From positions 622,642 to 686,641 of the forward strand of contig BCJJ01000011.1 in NCBI GenBank assembly GCA_039545355.1: a stretch of 64,000 nucleotides of DNA. The letters run 5' to 3'. Positions 1 through 11,743 of this stretch are shown here, one piece after another. The position numbers and the translations under genes are program-made. This DNA is from Trichosporon coremiiforme. Its lineage: Eukaryota; Basidiomycota; Tremellomycetes; Trichosporonales; Trichosporonaceae. The notes beneath the pieces were generated by a model, which was given only the letters and a program-made list of their open reading frames with translations, did not search any database and was not told where the DNA came from. Position 1 is the stretch's first letter. Every line of letters starts with the position of its first letter.

Positions 1-321
1 CGGAGCTTGATACATGAAAGATTTGGGGCAAGCACAGGCCTCGGTGGCTGAGATCTAGGGCGATAAGGAGGGTGGTGACATGCAGCTTTATTGTGGTGGT
101 GTGGTGGCCAGTATGCACGGTGCGCTCTGCAGCTCCATTTGTCCGAGCTGCCAAGCATTCCTTTCGGCTCTACGCGGAGTTTCTAGGCATAAAGAGTACC
201 GTTGCATGAGTTATGGATCAGAACATGAGCCACGGCGAGGTTGACGATGACGGGACCGTGCGCATCCGTTCGACTTAACCTGTGACCCTAGTTTAGGAGA
301 GGTACTGTTGAGACAACTCAC
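1..321. other. Region where the 3' part of the permease gene should be
   Basis: The minus-strand donor GTGAGT at 321-316 opens an intron in the adjoining permease. Reading the reverse strand down to base 1, I find no frame that continues the permease (the family next has transmembrane helices) and no in-frame acceptor. Introns elsewhere in the window are mostly 30-150 bases, so an intron longer than 320 bases would be unusual. I see no other gene here. Confidence 0.5.
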
Positions 322-1325
322 TTCAGCACAGCGTTAAAGCCGTCAATGAAACCTAGCTTGGGGTTCGGGAACCCTCCGTGAGTCTTGACGGGTCCAAGGC
401 CAGGGTACTCAGTGAGGCCGTCCGGTCCACCGTAACCACGGTAGGGATGGTCCTGAATGCCCGCAAAGATGAGCGACAGCAGGATCGTGAGGCTCATGAT
501 GATGACGGACGAGGTGCCGATCAAACTGGCGTGGTCCAAGCGACGAGGGAGCGAGAAGAGGATACACGCCACCATGGTGATAACCTGCCACACGACGGTG
601 CACACCCGGCCATCAGCCAGCGTTGAGAAGACTAGTATTAGCTCCCTACCACTAACGATCTCCATGCAGCCTCGATGCAGTTGACGCCACCCAGTATCAC
701 AGTATGGCTGTGGAGGAGGTGAGTGGCGGTTTCGGCACCGTCACGAGACCACTATGGGGAAAGAACTTACTCTTTCCGCCGGTGAAGATGTGGTATCCCA
801 TAGTCAGCACCGAGTTGATGATGAGCATTGCGCTCGAGATCTCGCGCGCCGTCCTCGGGAAGGCCGGGAACAGCTTCGCCGCGACGTCGCCGATGTCGCG
901 CATGCCCGGGTGCTTCATGCAGAACTTCCACATGATGTACGAGGTGTCTGGGCTGTCAGCTGAAATTCTGGGTTTACAGCCATCCAGCCTGACTCCGAGG
1001 CAGCCAGCGTCGGCTGACATACGCTGCGCTCCACTCCGTACTCACACCAAGTAACCATTCCAGCCACAATCAGGACAGTCATACCGGTGCCCCAGCCGAG
1101 AACAGAGAAGGACCACGGCAGCGCCATAGACGCGAGGCCGAAGTACTCGCACACGAGGAGGTAGGCTGTCTTCTTCCAGGAGAGGGTGCGGTACTTGATG
1201 TCGTGGTCCTTCTCCTGCTCGACGAGGATGGTGAACTCGTCTTTCTCCTTCTCCTCAGACATCTCGTCCTCGGAGACCTTGCGGTCGCGGACAATAGTGC
1301 CCTTCTCACTTCCTCGGAACAGCAT
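322..1325 (-). pseudogene. 3'-truncated neutral amino-acid permease (AAAP family, MTR-like)
   Basis: Proton-coupled permeases of the amino acid/auxin permease family import neutral and aromatic amino acids at the plasma membrane. Three exons read cleanly on the minus strand: 1325-1046, 947-771 and 631-322. The introns have GTGAGT and GTAAGT donors, and the first contains a CTGAC branch site. The N-terminus is charged and cytosolic. It is followed by family blocks such as LASMALPWSFSVLGWG, FCMKHPGMRDIGD, INSVLTMGYHIFTGGK and CTVVWQVITMVACI, and by SLIFAGIQDHPYRGYGGPDG, all close to fungal MTR-type permeases from memory. The frame runs to a phase-2 donor after FNAVLN, about halfway through the family's usual 450-500 residues. 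The remaining helices are not found in the 321 bases before the window edge. It is either a truncated gene or has an exceptionally long intron running out of the window. Confidence 0.72.
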
Positions 1326-3344
1326 TGCGGCCGGTGGCTGTGGACGGGGGAGAAGGGAGACGTTGTGGGTGGGATTGTGGCGGAGTGTGTCGTGTGATCG
1401 GCCAAAGGCGCCTGAGAGCTAGTGGAGAGCTTGGTGGGTAGGTAAATAGAGGAGAGGAGGGAAAGGGCGATCCGCTAAGATGGAGCTCCAAGTATATGAG
1501 CCGGCCTGGGGCTCGAGAACTGGGGGAGGACAGGCGGGGTGGGGTGTCGATCCTGCTCCGCTGGGCTAAGGCGCTAATCGGGGATCGAGGGTGAGCGAGG
1601 GGCGGTAATGAATGCCAAACCAAAAAATATAGACCCGGCGAGGTCCCCAGGTCCCGTCGTTACTGACGGTAGCGACCGGGAACCAGTAGTAGCGAGCATG
1701 GGGGTCAGGCTTGCTCAGCTCCTGTGGGCGCGCCGGGGAGCGCGGGGTCCTACCGGCGAGAAAGGGGGTATACGCAGCTTGCACCCAGCTTACGGAGCCT
1801 GATCCCCCGTCGGGGCGCGGGGCCGCCAGTGGAATTCCGTCATCGCCGGCTCCCTGCCGGCACTCTGCCGGTGCGGTGCACGAGCGCGTACCCCGCAGCG
1901 AGGGCTGGTTGGCTTGGCCACTGGGAATACGTCTATAAACAGCTCTGTTCTAGCTTGAAAAGAGGGCCAAGAGGGAACCGGGGGTATATCGAAGGGACAT
2001 GAGAGGGTTATCTTCCAGGGTAATTAGTCAGTACAGGGTGCCTGCAACTCGTCACGTGGATGCTGATATGATAATGCGCGCCTGCGACACGTTGACCCTG
2101 CTAGTGCGCCATTTAGACGAAGGGGCTCCACCTTCAAAGCCCGGTGACCTCTGCTCTGCTGCCGTCCCGGCTGTAGCTTGGTTTGGCCGCAGAAGAGACA
2201 GGGGGCTAAAGATAGCCACGGCAGCAAGTGCAAGGGCACGCCGCACGCACATGAATGCGCGCCATCGTGCCTGCCGGGGCTCTCAGCCTGCACCGCATGC
2301 TCGTCCTCGGCGTGGGGCGGCCGTCGGTGGGGCCGCTGTGACCACAGCGCCGCACTAATACGCGCACCGTCAGCGGCATTCGATGTTCAGCCTCAGTTTC
2401 CTCATTTTCAACGCTAGCGCTTGCTCCAAAGGTCCAAGGTCCCGAGAGATGAAGATGGGGGCAGACTTTGCTTAGGAGCACGGCAGATGTGGGCAAGCGG
2501 GGGTAAGGGCGTTATCGATATTGTGTGGAGCGTGGGGCATGTTGAAGCAGTGATCAGATTGACAGCATGGTGATATGCGTCAGAGATCAGCATGACGAAC
2601 GGGGGCACTGCACTGCAACGCGGTGCACTGTTTAAGGAACAAAATGACGACAGGAAGCGGCCGTGTTACATGTTCAAGACCTGGCGGTCACTGAAATGGA
2701 TGTGGTCAGCGGGGTTGACATCATCTCCCAGTAGTCTTGGATCGGGCCGTTTGACCGCGGATTGCGCTCAGGTTTCCTGACTTATGACCCCAACCCGGTC
2801 GGGACCGAACGAGAAACGTGAGTGACACGGAAAAAGCTCGGTGTAGATAGTAGATAAAGTCGTGGTGTCACTGACAACATCATCCATCAGCCCGATTTTT
2901 CGGTGGCTTCACCTTAACTAACCGTGAACATGTTTCAGTGCAAGGCACCCGAACGCGCCGTATTCAAGGTAAAGACTGATACGACTTTATATGGCGTACG
3001 TCGACCAAAATACGAACTGCACCCGCTGCGTATCGGAGCGCCAAGACGTCAAAGTCCAGCATGCTTCTCAACCCTACTACCCTCAGTGCCTTCCACTGTA
3101 GCAGCGTTTCGGCCCATCTCTGTGCTAGGTCCTCAGATTTCAATTAATGTGGTAACGGCTTCCGGAACCATTGTCCCAGTTGCGCTTTCGGTCACGTCCG
3201 ACAGGAACACCTGCACTGTGCCAGTCCCCGCTTTTGGCGCACTGACCGCGCCGGCGAGGTGAGCACGTTGACCCGACACTACTCGGCATCACCTCTTGAC
3301 TCTGCATCATCCACCACTTTCATTTCGACCGGGGCAACGGCGGT
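1326..3344. other. Gene-poor intergenic region
   Basis: About 2 kb between the permease start and the glycosyltransferase start. It should hold the permease promoter at its left end. Open frames here, the longest being 112 codons at 2924-3262, lack recognisable motifs, splice partners or the C-ending codon preference of the real genes. I see no gene, repeat or RNA. Confidence 0.5.
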
Positions 3345-4586
3345 ATGCCTGTCCCTAAGCCGCGCCAGGTGCGCTTCGCGGCCCTCGTCGTTACGGTCTT
3401 CGTCGTCGTGATCCTCATCGTCAACGACTTCCGAGCCGGGTGGGGAAGGGCACGGCGCACACGAGACCAACTCATGGCCTTGATATTCCTCGAACCAACA
3501 GAACCGGGTGCGCGAACACAACTTCTGCAACATCTTCTCGTGGCTCAGTCACCGGCTACCTTCGCCGCTCCAACGCTCCAGGACGCGCCGCTGGTCGCGC
3601 TGTACATCTTCAGCACTACCAGTGTGGCCGGGTATATGCGCCGCGAGCTTATCCGACGGCACTCGCCGGTTAAGCGCTTGCCGGAGGAGTATCAGTCGCT
3701 CGCGCAGCTGCGATTCGTGGTTGGTCAGCCTGCGACACCGACAGAGCTGCTTTGGACGCTGCCGGAGGACCTCCGTGCAGAGCAGGAAGAACACGAGGAC
3801 CTGGTCTTTGTCGACGAAGACGTCGACGGCGGCAAGAGCGTTGCCTGGATGCAGGTGGTCGGGCAGGGAGAGCCCGCACAATGGGTATTCAAGGCGGATG
3901 ATGAGGTGAGTGCTGCTTCGGAGAAGTGTCTGACAATAGACGGTTGTGAATCTGCCGAACGTGCTCAACGAGATACTGAGGCACTCACCTGAGACGCCGA
4001 CGTATGTTGGGACCTCCCTTGAACGGTCAAGGAAAGAGCAGATCTACTTCACCGGTGCGCTGTACGGCTTCTCGTGGCCTGTAGTTGCTGCGGTCGCTGC
4101 AGCCAGGTTGACGGAGGATGAGGTGCGCCTCCCGCGTCACGAGGATGTCCGAATCGGGGACGTGATGGTGAGTCTACTGCTGCAATGACCGGCGTTGTGC
4201 AACGGATCACGCAACAGCACACAAAGAGACTCAGTTTGTTTGTCTGACGTCAGCTCTCGCTCCCATCAACACCTGGCTCGGACCTGAAGGCGGAGTTCCC
4301 CTGCCTGCCGTCATGCGACGCCGAAGCCCTCGACAGGCTCGCCCTGGACCAGATAAACAGGCGCGACGCGCGCGTGCGCACGAACCCACGCACTGGACTG
4401 CGATATGTAAATGTCCTGAGCAGGATAGGCGGCTGGCACGACGGGGTCTGGTGGCCAGCCGGTACGAAAGCGCTCGCATGGCAAGGGCTCGAGAAGGGCG
4501 TCGACTTCATCGCCGCGAACAATGACGTTAGGACGGACTGGAGGCCGCCGAGGTGGATCAGGAAGCAGCTCGACCTGGATCAGTGA
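3345..4586 (+). CDS. GT31-type (beta-1,3-galactosyltransferase-like) Golgi glycosyltransferase
   Basis: Probable type II Golgi membrane glycosyltransferase adding a hexose in beta-1,3 linkage to glycans; the acceptor is unknown. Exons 3345-3905, 3940-4167 and 4254-4586 join in frame to 373 residues. Residues 10-26 form a signal anchor (LVVTVFVVVILIV) after a short basic tail. The order of blocks fits family GT31: RRELIRRH near 105, LRFVVGQP near 125, DVDGGKSVAWMQVVGQ near 165, and WVFKADDE at 180-187, where the metal-binding D-x-D equivalent ends exactly at the first intron. GALYGFSW follows in exon 2, and the C-terminal HDGVWW block in exon 3. The third acidic position is E rather than the more usual D. 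Both introns have GTGAGT donors and CTGAC branch sites. The ATG at 3345 is chosen because the membrane anchor follows at once. Family assignment is fairly secure, exact specificity is not. Confidence 0.7.
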
Positions 4587-4625
4587 GAGACGAGTCTGAC
4601 CTGGATCAGGCTCAACCTGGATCAG
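4573..4625 (+). repeat. Three copies of an 11-base motif across the stop codon
   Basis: ACCTGGATCAG occurs at 4573-4583, 4599-4609 and 4615-4625. The first copy encodes the last residues LDQ of the glycosyltransferase and abuts its TGA; the others lie in the 3' untranslated region. It looks like local slippage duplication. Confidence 0.8.
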
Positions 4626-5832
4626 CAAGACGCAGATCTTTCGTGTGAGGCGTAGTGGGGTCTACCTCGTCGGTCTCGGTGTTGGGCGTCGGCCGACGAC
4701 GTGCGTTATGTCGGGGCGCAGGTGACAACAGCAACTCCATGCAGACTCGTCGACTGCAGCCGGGGTAGTGACTTCAAGGAGGTGACAAGGCCGAGCAAGA
4801 ATTTTCCGACTGCAGATCATGGCTCTGAATTCAGAGGCGTCCTTCTACATCAGCCTCACTGTAGCTGACGCCCATCGCAAGTCAGCTTCAGCCTGCAATA
4901 CATCCACTCGGCGAGCGGGAGATCGTCCACCGCCGTGGGCTGTCGTGCCTAAGGCTTGCTCCGCCTCTGTCTCGAGCTTATTGTTTGTTCGGCTCGGGGG
5001 CCGTCGGGTTGCCGGCCATCTCTGTTTTTTCTGTTGGGGTAGCGAGGAAAAGTCTCCGTCAAGCCAAGTCCGACGAGGTGAGACACTTGCGCCAAGGTCC
5101 CAGCGCCTCGTCGGGTTCGGTCGGCGGCGGCGTCGGACGGAGGTGGACACCGACGATGTGAGATACAGTGGATGACGTTGTACTTCCTGTACTTCCTGTT
5201 TCTATGCATGATGCCCTGTACGTTAGATGTTCGTTGACGAAGAGTGGAAAAGTGTCCGCAATGATGCCAGGACGAATGAGGAAGGCCGGAGAGGAAGGTT
5301 GGAAGGGAGGGTCCGAGGAAGGGGTCAGGGGTGCGCCATGGCAGTGGACGCCTCCGGCGATTTCTGCGCAACTTGACTCGCTAAGGTCGTCCGGAGGAGG
5401 TCGCGCTTTGACGTTTGGAGAGCAAGGTATCAGGAAGAAGAGGGGGAGTGAGGGAAGAGACGTTGCATCCCTTCCTCGCCATGCATCAAGTCCAGTCAGC
5501 CAGCGTCAGCGAGCATCACCTGCGCCCTACCGTCATGCACCGCGTGCTACATGCCATGAAACGCCACGGCTAAGGAGTCGGAGCGTGTCAGATGTTTGAG
5601 ACGCTGTCTCGTTCTGCTTCCTCGTTTGATGCCGCCGCCGCCGCCGCCTATCAGCCTGCTTGCGCTGCTCGGGCGCTATCCACCAATCTCGAGCACAACA
5701 AACCACTGTGACACCCACCTCCTCGCCACCTCCTCTCCTCGCCTCCTCGCGTGTTCATCTTCTCACCCGATTCCCCCAGGTCTCAACGTGTGCTGCGCTT
5801 CGCCCCTGCACCCCCAGCTTCGATCGAACAAT
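4626..5832. other. Intergenic region and leader of the coiled-coil gene
   Basis: No gene supported. The last 130 bases before 5833 are strongly CT-rich, typical of a fungal promoter or leader just upstream of a start codon. Confidence 0.5.
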
Positions 5833-6391
5833 ATGCCCCTGGGCAACCTCCTTCGTAAGCGACGCAGGGTCGACCCCGCAGATGAGTGAGTCCCGTGCGC
5901 GCAGCAAGTAGTGCTGTTGTAGAGTCTACCTGTGAGCTAACAGCAGGGTGGCCAAGGAGAAGAAGGACTGGATGGCCCTGGACCGCACCGTTGCGCCGCT
6001 ACCAGCTCCAGCCCTCCCCTCGTCTTCCACTTCGGCGTCAATCCCTAACTCGACACCATCACGTGCTCCCCTCGCCCCAGTCCAGGGAGGCACACCGATT
6101 GCAGTTGACCAGGAGAACCTCCCCGAAGGTCTGGAAGGAGACATGCTCTCTCGCTTGCTCGAACTGAACACAGAGCACACGCGCCTGCAGATGCTCTACG
6201 AAGACCTATATGCGCGTTACTCGATGCAGAAGGAGCAGCTTGCCGAAGCGAGCGAGGCGATTGACGAGCTGGGTGCCGCCGTCGAGAAGCGTGATGCCCG
6301 CATCCGAGTGCTCCGCATGACAATCAGGAGGCTGAAGGGCGGAGCCGGGAGCCAGCAGGGACGACAGCAATTCCCCGAGGGAAGTGCTTAG
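5833..6391 (+). CDS. Small basic/coiled-coil protein of unknown function
   Basis: Exons 5833-5885 and 5947-6391, joined across a 61-base intron (GTGAGT donor, branch CTAAC, CAG acceptor), give 165 residues. I do not recognise the family. The N-terminus is basic and could act as a nuclear localisation signal (LRKRRR at 6-12). Residues 35-70 are a Pro/Ser/Thr-rich linker. Residues about 78-145 form a heptad-like helix (LSRLLELNTEHTRLQMLYED, then EQLAEASEAIDELGAAVEKR), likely a dimerising coiled coil, with a short Gln/Gly-rich tail. The layout resembles small kinetochore, spindle or transcription cofactors, but nothing identifies it as one. The start is the first ATG after the CT-rich leader, and the splice removes an in-frame stop, which supports the model. 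Confidence 0.6.
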
Positions 6392-6643
6392 AAGGCACTA
6401 CGTAGGGGTGCAGAGGGCATCTCTAATAGGCAAGAGGGAGCGATTAGACGACGAAGGCCGTAGACGACGGTGACGACCTCGATAGCGACGATAAGCGAGC
6501 GCCCAATGTCATGGACGCCCGCCCCACACAAGAAGCATATTGTTCTCAAGCCCATGGCGCTAGGTGCGAGAGATTAAGTTCGGCTGAGGTAGATAGAACG
6601 ATTAGGAATGTATCACGTACGACCATGCGATAGTGCGGGGCCA

Positions 6644-6826
6644 TCACATCATGACGTTTGCACCCTTGCTGGCGAGTGAGATCTGGTCATCGCCAGCGTC
6701 CATGCCATCCTGGATGGTGGCTGAGGCTGAAGGCGGGGCTCGGAACGACACGCTGCGCTGGAGACGGGTCGCGGTTGATTTCTTTTTGCGACCTTTTGCG
6801 GGCGGACGGTACCGGCTCCGGTTACC
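6644..6826 (-). CDS. Candidate last exon of an unrecognised minus-strand gene
   Basis: An open frame runs from a possible acceptor (TTCCAG just above 6826) to a TGA at 6646-6644. It encodes a basic patch (KGRKKKS), a Ser/Arg segment (LQRSVSFRA) and an acidic end (DGMDAGDDQISLASKG). Its codon use resembles the real genes. Upstream on the same strand, 7300-6983 has another open frame with a hydrophobic helix, but I cannot join the two in frame. It may be a 3' exon of a small gene or a gene relic. No family recognised. Confidence 0.25.
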   Translation of the reverse strand, partial: GNRSRYRPPAKGRKKKSTATRLQRSVSFRAPPSASATIQDGMDAGDDQISLASKGANVMM

Positions 6827-9800
6827 CTGGAAGCATAACGGAGACTGAATGGCACTACGGAACGCGAGTCAATTGGGCCCGCCGTTGTTGGTTCCGGTGT
6901 TGAGCCCCACAGCGCCCAACGCCCAGCTGCGGCATAGCGGGGAGACGCGCACGGGCTCTCACTCTCTTAGGATCATAGGGCTCTACCCCACCCAACAGGC
7001 CAGTACGCCAGCTCGTGAACTCGCTAGCTCGCTCGGCAGAGACATGATACTTGAGGTGTAGACGAAGGGGTCGAGGGAGTTTGTCGGTATGAGGCTGTTG
7101 AGCCCACCAGTACCTCCTCTCACGCCTCGAAGCCCCTGCTGCGCCAACAACGCCAGTCTGAGCTGCGTATTGATGGCGCATGCCGTGCCGAGAGCGCCCG
7201 TGCTGCTGCAAAAGGAGGTGTGCGACGTGATGATGGCCCAAGCTGCGATCGCTATCACGCATCCCCGCGACATGAGCGGTCTGTGTGCGCTGCGTCCTGC
7301 GACGTTGACACGGGGTACACGGGCAGAGGCGCATTCCTGCCCAGACGCCAAAGAGTGGGTTGCCCGCTAGTCCGGACTTCAAGTCACCTCAGGCTATACC
7401 TCAGTATGGCTATACCTCAGGCTCAGGATGTGCTGCTTGGGCCTGCATTCCTGCGCCAGAACAAGCCCAGTATCTGCTCATCACTCAGAGAACACCAGAC
7501 CCCACTCCTCGTTATCTAGTGGGTGCCGTATCGTGAACATGGCCCATTCAGCAATTACGAGATCTGCTATCAATGCGCACACTACCGCGACCGCGGGAGT
7601 GAGCTGGAATTGGTCGCGCGGTCGTTCAATGATGCTCAATGGTGCGGGCCAATGTACAAAGTGACAATCGAAGCCACGTTTCTCACGTATCCATCATACA
7701 ATGCCCTGCCGTCCGACACAACGTTAGTATCGGATCGGGCTGATGTCATACCAGAAACCAGAGGCACGGGGGCAGAACGGGGCAGTGCGATAAGCAAGAC
7801 AGCGGCAGATCGTCAGATGATAGCAGAGTAGAGCTAGCAGAGTGGGTTACGCATGCCGCGCATTGAGATATTCAGATCCGGGTCCCACTTTGAATCGGCA
7901 GTTCCATTATTCCGGGATGGCAAGGGATGCAATTGAGGCGATCGCGAAGCCGAGGTGTACGTTATTCCGAAGACTTGCTCCTTCACATCGCACACGAGAG
8001 TGGCATACGGTGCGATCCTCGGCGCGCGGGGCCTCGTGATCTTAGGCGCAGCAGCTGCTGCCGCTGTCGGTCGCCGCGCGGCGCGGCGGCGGCGAGGTCG
8101 GCCCGCGCACGGCGTTGAATTGGCGTCTTGACAGCCGGCTCTCCGATCGATGATACCAACGCCCAGCCCTCTGTACTTTGGTTTTGGTTCGAGCTTGCAT
8201 GCAAAAGGTTAGGAGCGTCGTGGTTGAGCCTGCGGATGCCCAAACACGCCTGACGTAGGCGCCGAGTATACAGCCCAGCAAGCCAAAAATGGCTCCCCGC
8301 GCAAGCGAAATGCATGGCGCTCTGTAGCGGCATGTGCCGCTTGAACCGTACATCTGCTTGGCCGGATCTGACTTGTTCTGCACAACATGAGCGCGCCCGC
8401 GCTTCACGTCACTTGCATGTGAGGCTCGATTCCCGGGTATGCTTCTCCCTGCACCATACCGGCATCGGCGGCGTCGTACGCGCCGGCCGCCCCGTAGTTG
8501 GAAGTCGGACGAGGGTTGCATGCAGGACGCATGCAGGAAACAAGGGAAGGTTAGTTACGAGTTGAATTGATTCCCGTCAAACTTTCGTCGAGTTCATCAC
8601 TCATCCGGCCATCTGGCTGACCAACCCGGCCGCCCGCACGCCATCACCCACCAGTCGGGTAGACTTTTGCTTACTGGTGCGCGCTGCCGGCGCTGGCGGC
8701 CGCTGGCGCTGGGCGCCGGGATGGCTTCGTCACTACGCATCACGCAGTCACGAGAGCCGCTGACCCGAAAGACGGCCGGACCTGCCGTTGTCTGAGGTGC
8801 GCACATCCACCACCACATCCGGCGGTCTCTGCACCGCCCTATGGACGACTGTTTGTTTGTTTTGCTCTGCATGCTCTGCTACACGTGCAAGCACTAGTGC
8901 TCTAGTCCAGTGCGCACCTTGCGTTCGGAAGCTCGGGAGCTCGGAAGCACTGGGCACGGCCGTGATCCACTTCCGGTTCTTCTGGAGCGGTGCGTCCGAT
9001 GAGCACCGTGCTGCGACCGTTTGTTTACATCGTGTTGCATGTTTGCAGCGCCTCAGTACCTTTGTTCCTACGCACAGCGCGACGGCTGTCGACCGGCAGA
9101 ACGACAGCATCAAAGCGCCGGTGCGTATCTCCCGGAGAAGGAAGGCGTGCATGGCGGTACGCCGACACGGGATATGGTGACTGCCATCTTTGAAAAAGTT
9201 CGACGAAGGGGATGCGCACTCCGGCAGGAGCAATTGGTACCGAGCATTCATTCATCGTTTCTGATCCAATCTACGACGAGGGGCCGGTATCTCTCCGCCT
9301 CGTGGAACGTTGACCAGTGGGCTTTGAGGGATGAGTACAGGATCTGCGACAGATTGTACCACCTTCGACGGCTTCCATGGAAGGGACGGTGGGCCATTGG
9401 CTGCGTCTTCCTTTTTGACTGATTACGCAGTGCCCATCGACGCGTGCGACGCTACCACGTCTCGCATTTGTCTCACGGTTGTTCTGCGCATGGCGGCAGG
9501 AGTGCTGCGGTAGCGAGCCCGCAGGCAAGCCGCAAGGGGTTCACCGCATTTGCGCTCAATGGCAGACTGTTGCACCAGCGTCCGAGGGTGGCTTTCCTGT
9601 GGAATTGCTGTTCCAGCATCGTTTAGAGTTTGCAACTCTAAGTGCCCGCAAGCCCGGCGTGCCCGACGCGTCCAGCGTGCTGTGCTGGGCTGCGCTGGCG
9701 AACAGGCGTGCCCCGTCAGCTGGCCATCAGCCTGTAAACAGCAAGGCTGTAAGCCTCCCCCTTGCACAATTGCGCGCAGCGAATGCGGTCATTCATTCTG

Positions 9801-11104
9801 AATTGCCGCAAGTTGAACAGCCAGGATGGCCACGGTCTCTGACGCTTGATTGATACCCCACTGCTTGATATCGCCTGAAACGGTCTGATGCCCGGTCTCC
9901 CCGTGGCTGTGAGTGAGCCCACCGTCACAGCCATCATCTGCGATCGCAGTTGTTTTGATGAAGGCGACGAGGAGGACTGTGCGCGGGCCGTAGCGTGGTT
10001 CAGCGGTGACGAATCCGTCATGTTTGGCTGTTGGTTTGGTGGGGCACCTCGTATTTCTCCTAGCGCACAAGCCGGGGCGAGTCCTGTGATCCTGTGGCGC
10101 GCCGGTCAGTATCGCTATTGTTCTTCCCAAGTCTCCGATCTCCGGCTGGGTACGGAGCCCTCCTGGCCCCTCCTGACGCCTGAACGTTATCGTGTTGGTG
10201 GTCGAGTTAGGAGTCTACGGACACGCCGTTCCGCGTTCCCTCGACGCCATCGCGTGTCCTGGAGTGTCCTGGAGTATCCTATGGTGGACCCTCTCGATCC
10301 CTCGACGCCCCGCGCACAGTGCGGCGCCACGGCACCTCCCTTACTCATGTCCTTGTGCCTGTCCTCCTGTACCCGTGCCTGGAAGAACAGCATCCCTGGC
10401 CCTCGCGTTTCCGGCCTGCCGTGCTTTGGGCTTAGCTCACACAGCTCACGCTAGCCACCGACCCAAATACAAGACAAACATTGCACCCTCGTAGCAATAG
10501 CAAGCAAAACATGCACCAGAGTACACCAAAAGTAGCAGAATCAAATAGAAAGACGCCTCTTTCATGCGCTTGCTCGTCCCGTGGTCTTTGCGTGCAATGG
10601 TTGAAGTGGGTCGGAGTCCACAAGGCACTAGAAACGCTACGGCACACCCAGGCAAAGCAAAGCACGCTAAGCACGCCAAACAAATCATTCACGTCCCTTC
10701 CACCGCACACCACCAAACACGAGAACAAGAGTGGCTGCCGGCCACAGTGGGCACGAGGTACCACTGTACTGGATCGGGCGGGCTTGCGCTCGTAACTTCC
10801 CCTGCAGGGCTGACCGCGCCAGGGCTCGCGCCCGGTCCCAACGACATCCAAAGGAACCCGGACCCCGGAGAGGCCAGAGACACGGGATCGCCCGTACGGT
10901 CGCGTATGCGGGCGTTGGACCCACCGCTGGGGGGTTTGCTTGCTCATGCTTGCGGGCAGAGGATAAGCTCCAGAGCTCCAGAGCTCGTCGGGCGTGTGCT
11001 CAAGGCGGCTCAAGGCACCCAGGCACCGCGCCATCGCCATCGCCGCTGTTGTGCCCGGCGCTGCATCGCCCAGCCCATCAGCCCATCGCAAAGAGAAAAA
11101 TCGA
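6827..11104. other. Long gene-poor region
   Basis: About 4.3 kb without a gene I can support. Many short open frames occur on both strands, none with conserved motifs or consistent splicing. A minus-strand frame of 237 codons at 10432-11145 has a composition unlike the real genes and overlaps the promoter of the next gene. No repeat family, tRNA or transposase-like frame seen. Confidence 0.45.
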
Positions 11105-11113
11105 CATAAAAGG
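11105..11113 (+). promoter_or_regulatory. TATA-like element (CATAAAAGG)
   Basis: An AT-rich CATAAAAGG lies about 115 bases before the start codon of the TP-rich gene in otherwise GC-rich DNA, at a spacing that would suit a TATA box with an 80-90 base leader. Sequence match only. Confidence 0.35.
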
Positions 11114-11226
11114 ACGATGTCGACTGCGCGACTGTTTTTCCTCACCCAGTAAGCTCAACAGCCTTTCCTACGACATCCAGCTCTCACAGCTCTCTCGACG
11201 ACAAGTCAAGCAAAACAAAAGCAACC

Positions 11227-11743
11227 ATGGCCTCCACGCAGATCTCCATGCCCCGCACCCCCTCCACCCCGGGCACCCCGCGCACGCCTCGCACCGTCGT
11301 CGCACCCAAGACGCCCCGCAAGCACACCCCCATCCCCTTCACGCCCAAGTGCGCACTCGCGCCTGCTCCTGCTGGTCTCCGCACGCCCCAGTCGCGCCCC
11401 TCCTCCCGCGTGCCCAACGCTCCCCGCCGCGCCCGCATCAGCACCGTCCCGTGTGCGCGCATTCTCTTCAAGGGTGAGTAGCGAAGGCGAAGAGCGAAGC
11501 GCCGAGCTCGCCAAAGCGAGCCAGCGTGAAGCCCTCGGCAACGATGGCGCTGCCAAGTACACAAGTGACATTGCTGACATTACAGCCGACCCCCTGCCTT
11601 CGCCGCCTCGCTCGCCGACGCCGCGCAAGCCCATGCCTTCGATGCTTGGCTCGCCGATCCGCATCCAGATCTCCAAGCGCCCGATCAAGCCTATGCCTGG
11701 AGCGCGCCGGCTCTTCGCGGCTGAGATCGACATGGACCTTTGA
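11227..11743 (+). CDS. Small Thr-Pro-rich protein with an RRLF cyclin-docking-like motif
   Basis: Exons 11227-11473 and 11586-11743 give 134 residues; the intron has donor GTGAGT, branch CTGAC and acceptor TACAG, and removing it rescues the frame. The protein is basic, Pro-rich and probably disordered. I count nine TP and three SP sites. Three match the full CDK consensus S/T-P-x-K/R: KTPRK near 29, PTPRK near 94 and GSPIR near 105. Near the C-terminus is GARRLFAAEI; RRLF is the R-x-L-F cyclin-binding motif known from p21-type inhibitors and cyclin-CDK substrates. Together these suggest a CDK substrate or inhibitor. There is no overall similarity that I recognise to Sic1, Far1 or Rum1, so the role is an inference. 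The first ATG sits in a good context (AACCATGG), and a TATA-like element lies about 115 bases upstream. Confidence 0.62.

Noticed and set aside
2924..3262. 112-codon plus-strand frame
   Set aside because: No motif, no splice partners, codon use unlike the real genes.
8415..8445. tRNA-like arm (GCTCGATTCCCGGG)
   Set aside because: The loop does not fit a T-loop and no cloverleaf can be drawn around it.
10432..11145. 237-codon minus-strand open frame before the TP-rich gene
   Set aside because: Overlaps the TATA-like element and leader of that gene; composition is not coding-like and no motif is present.
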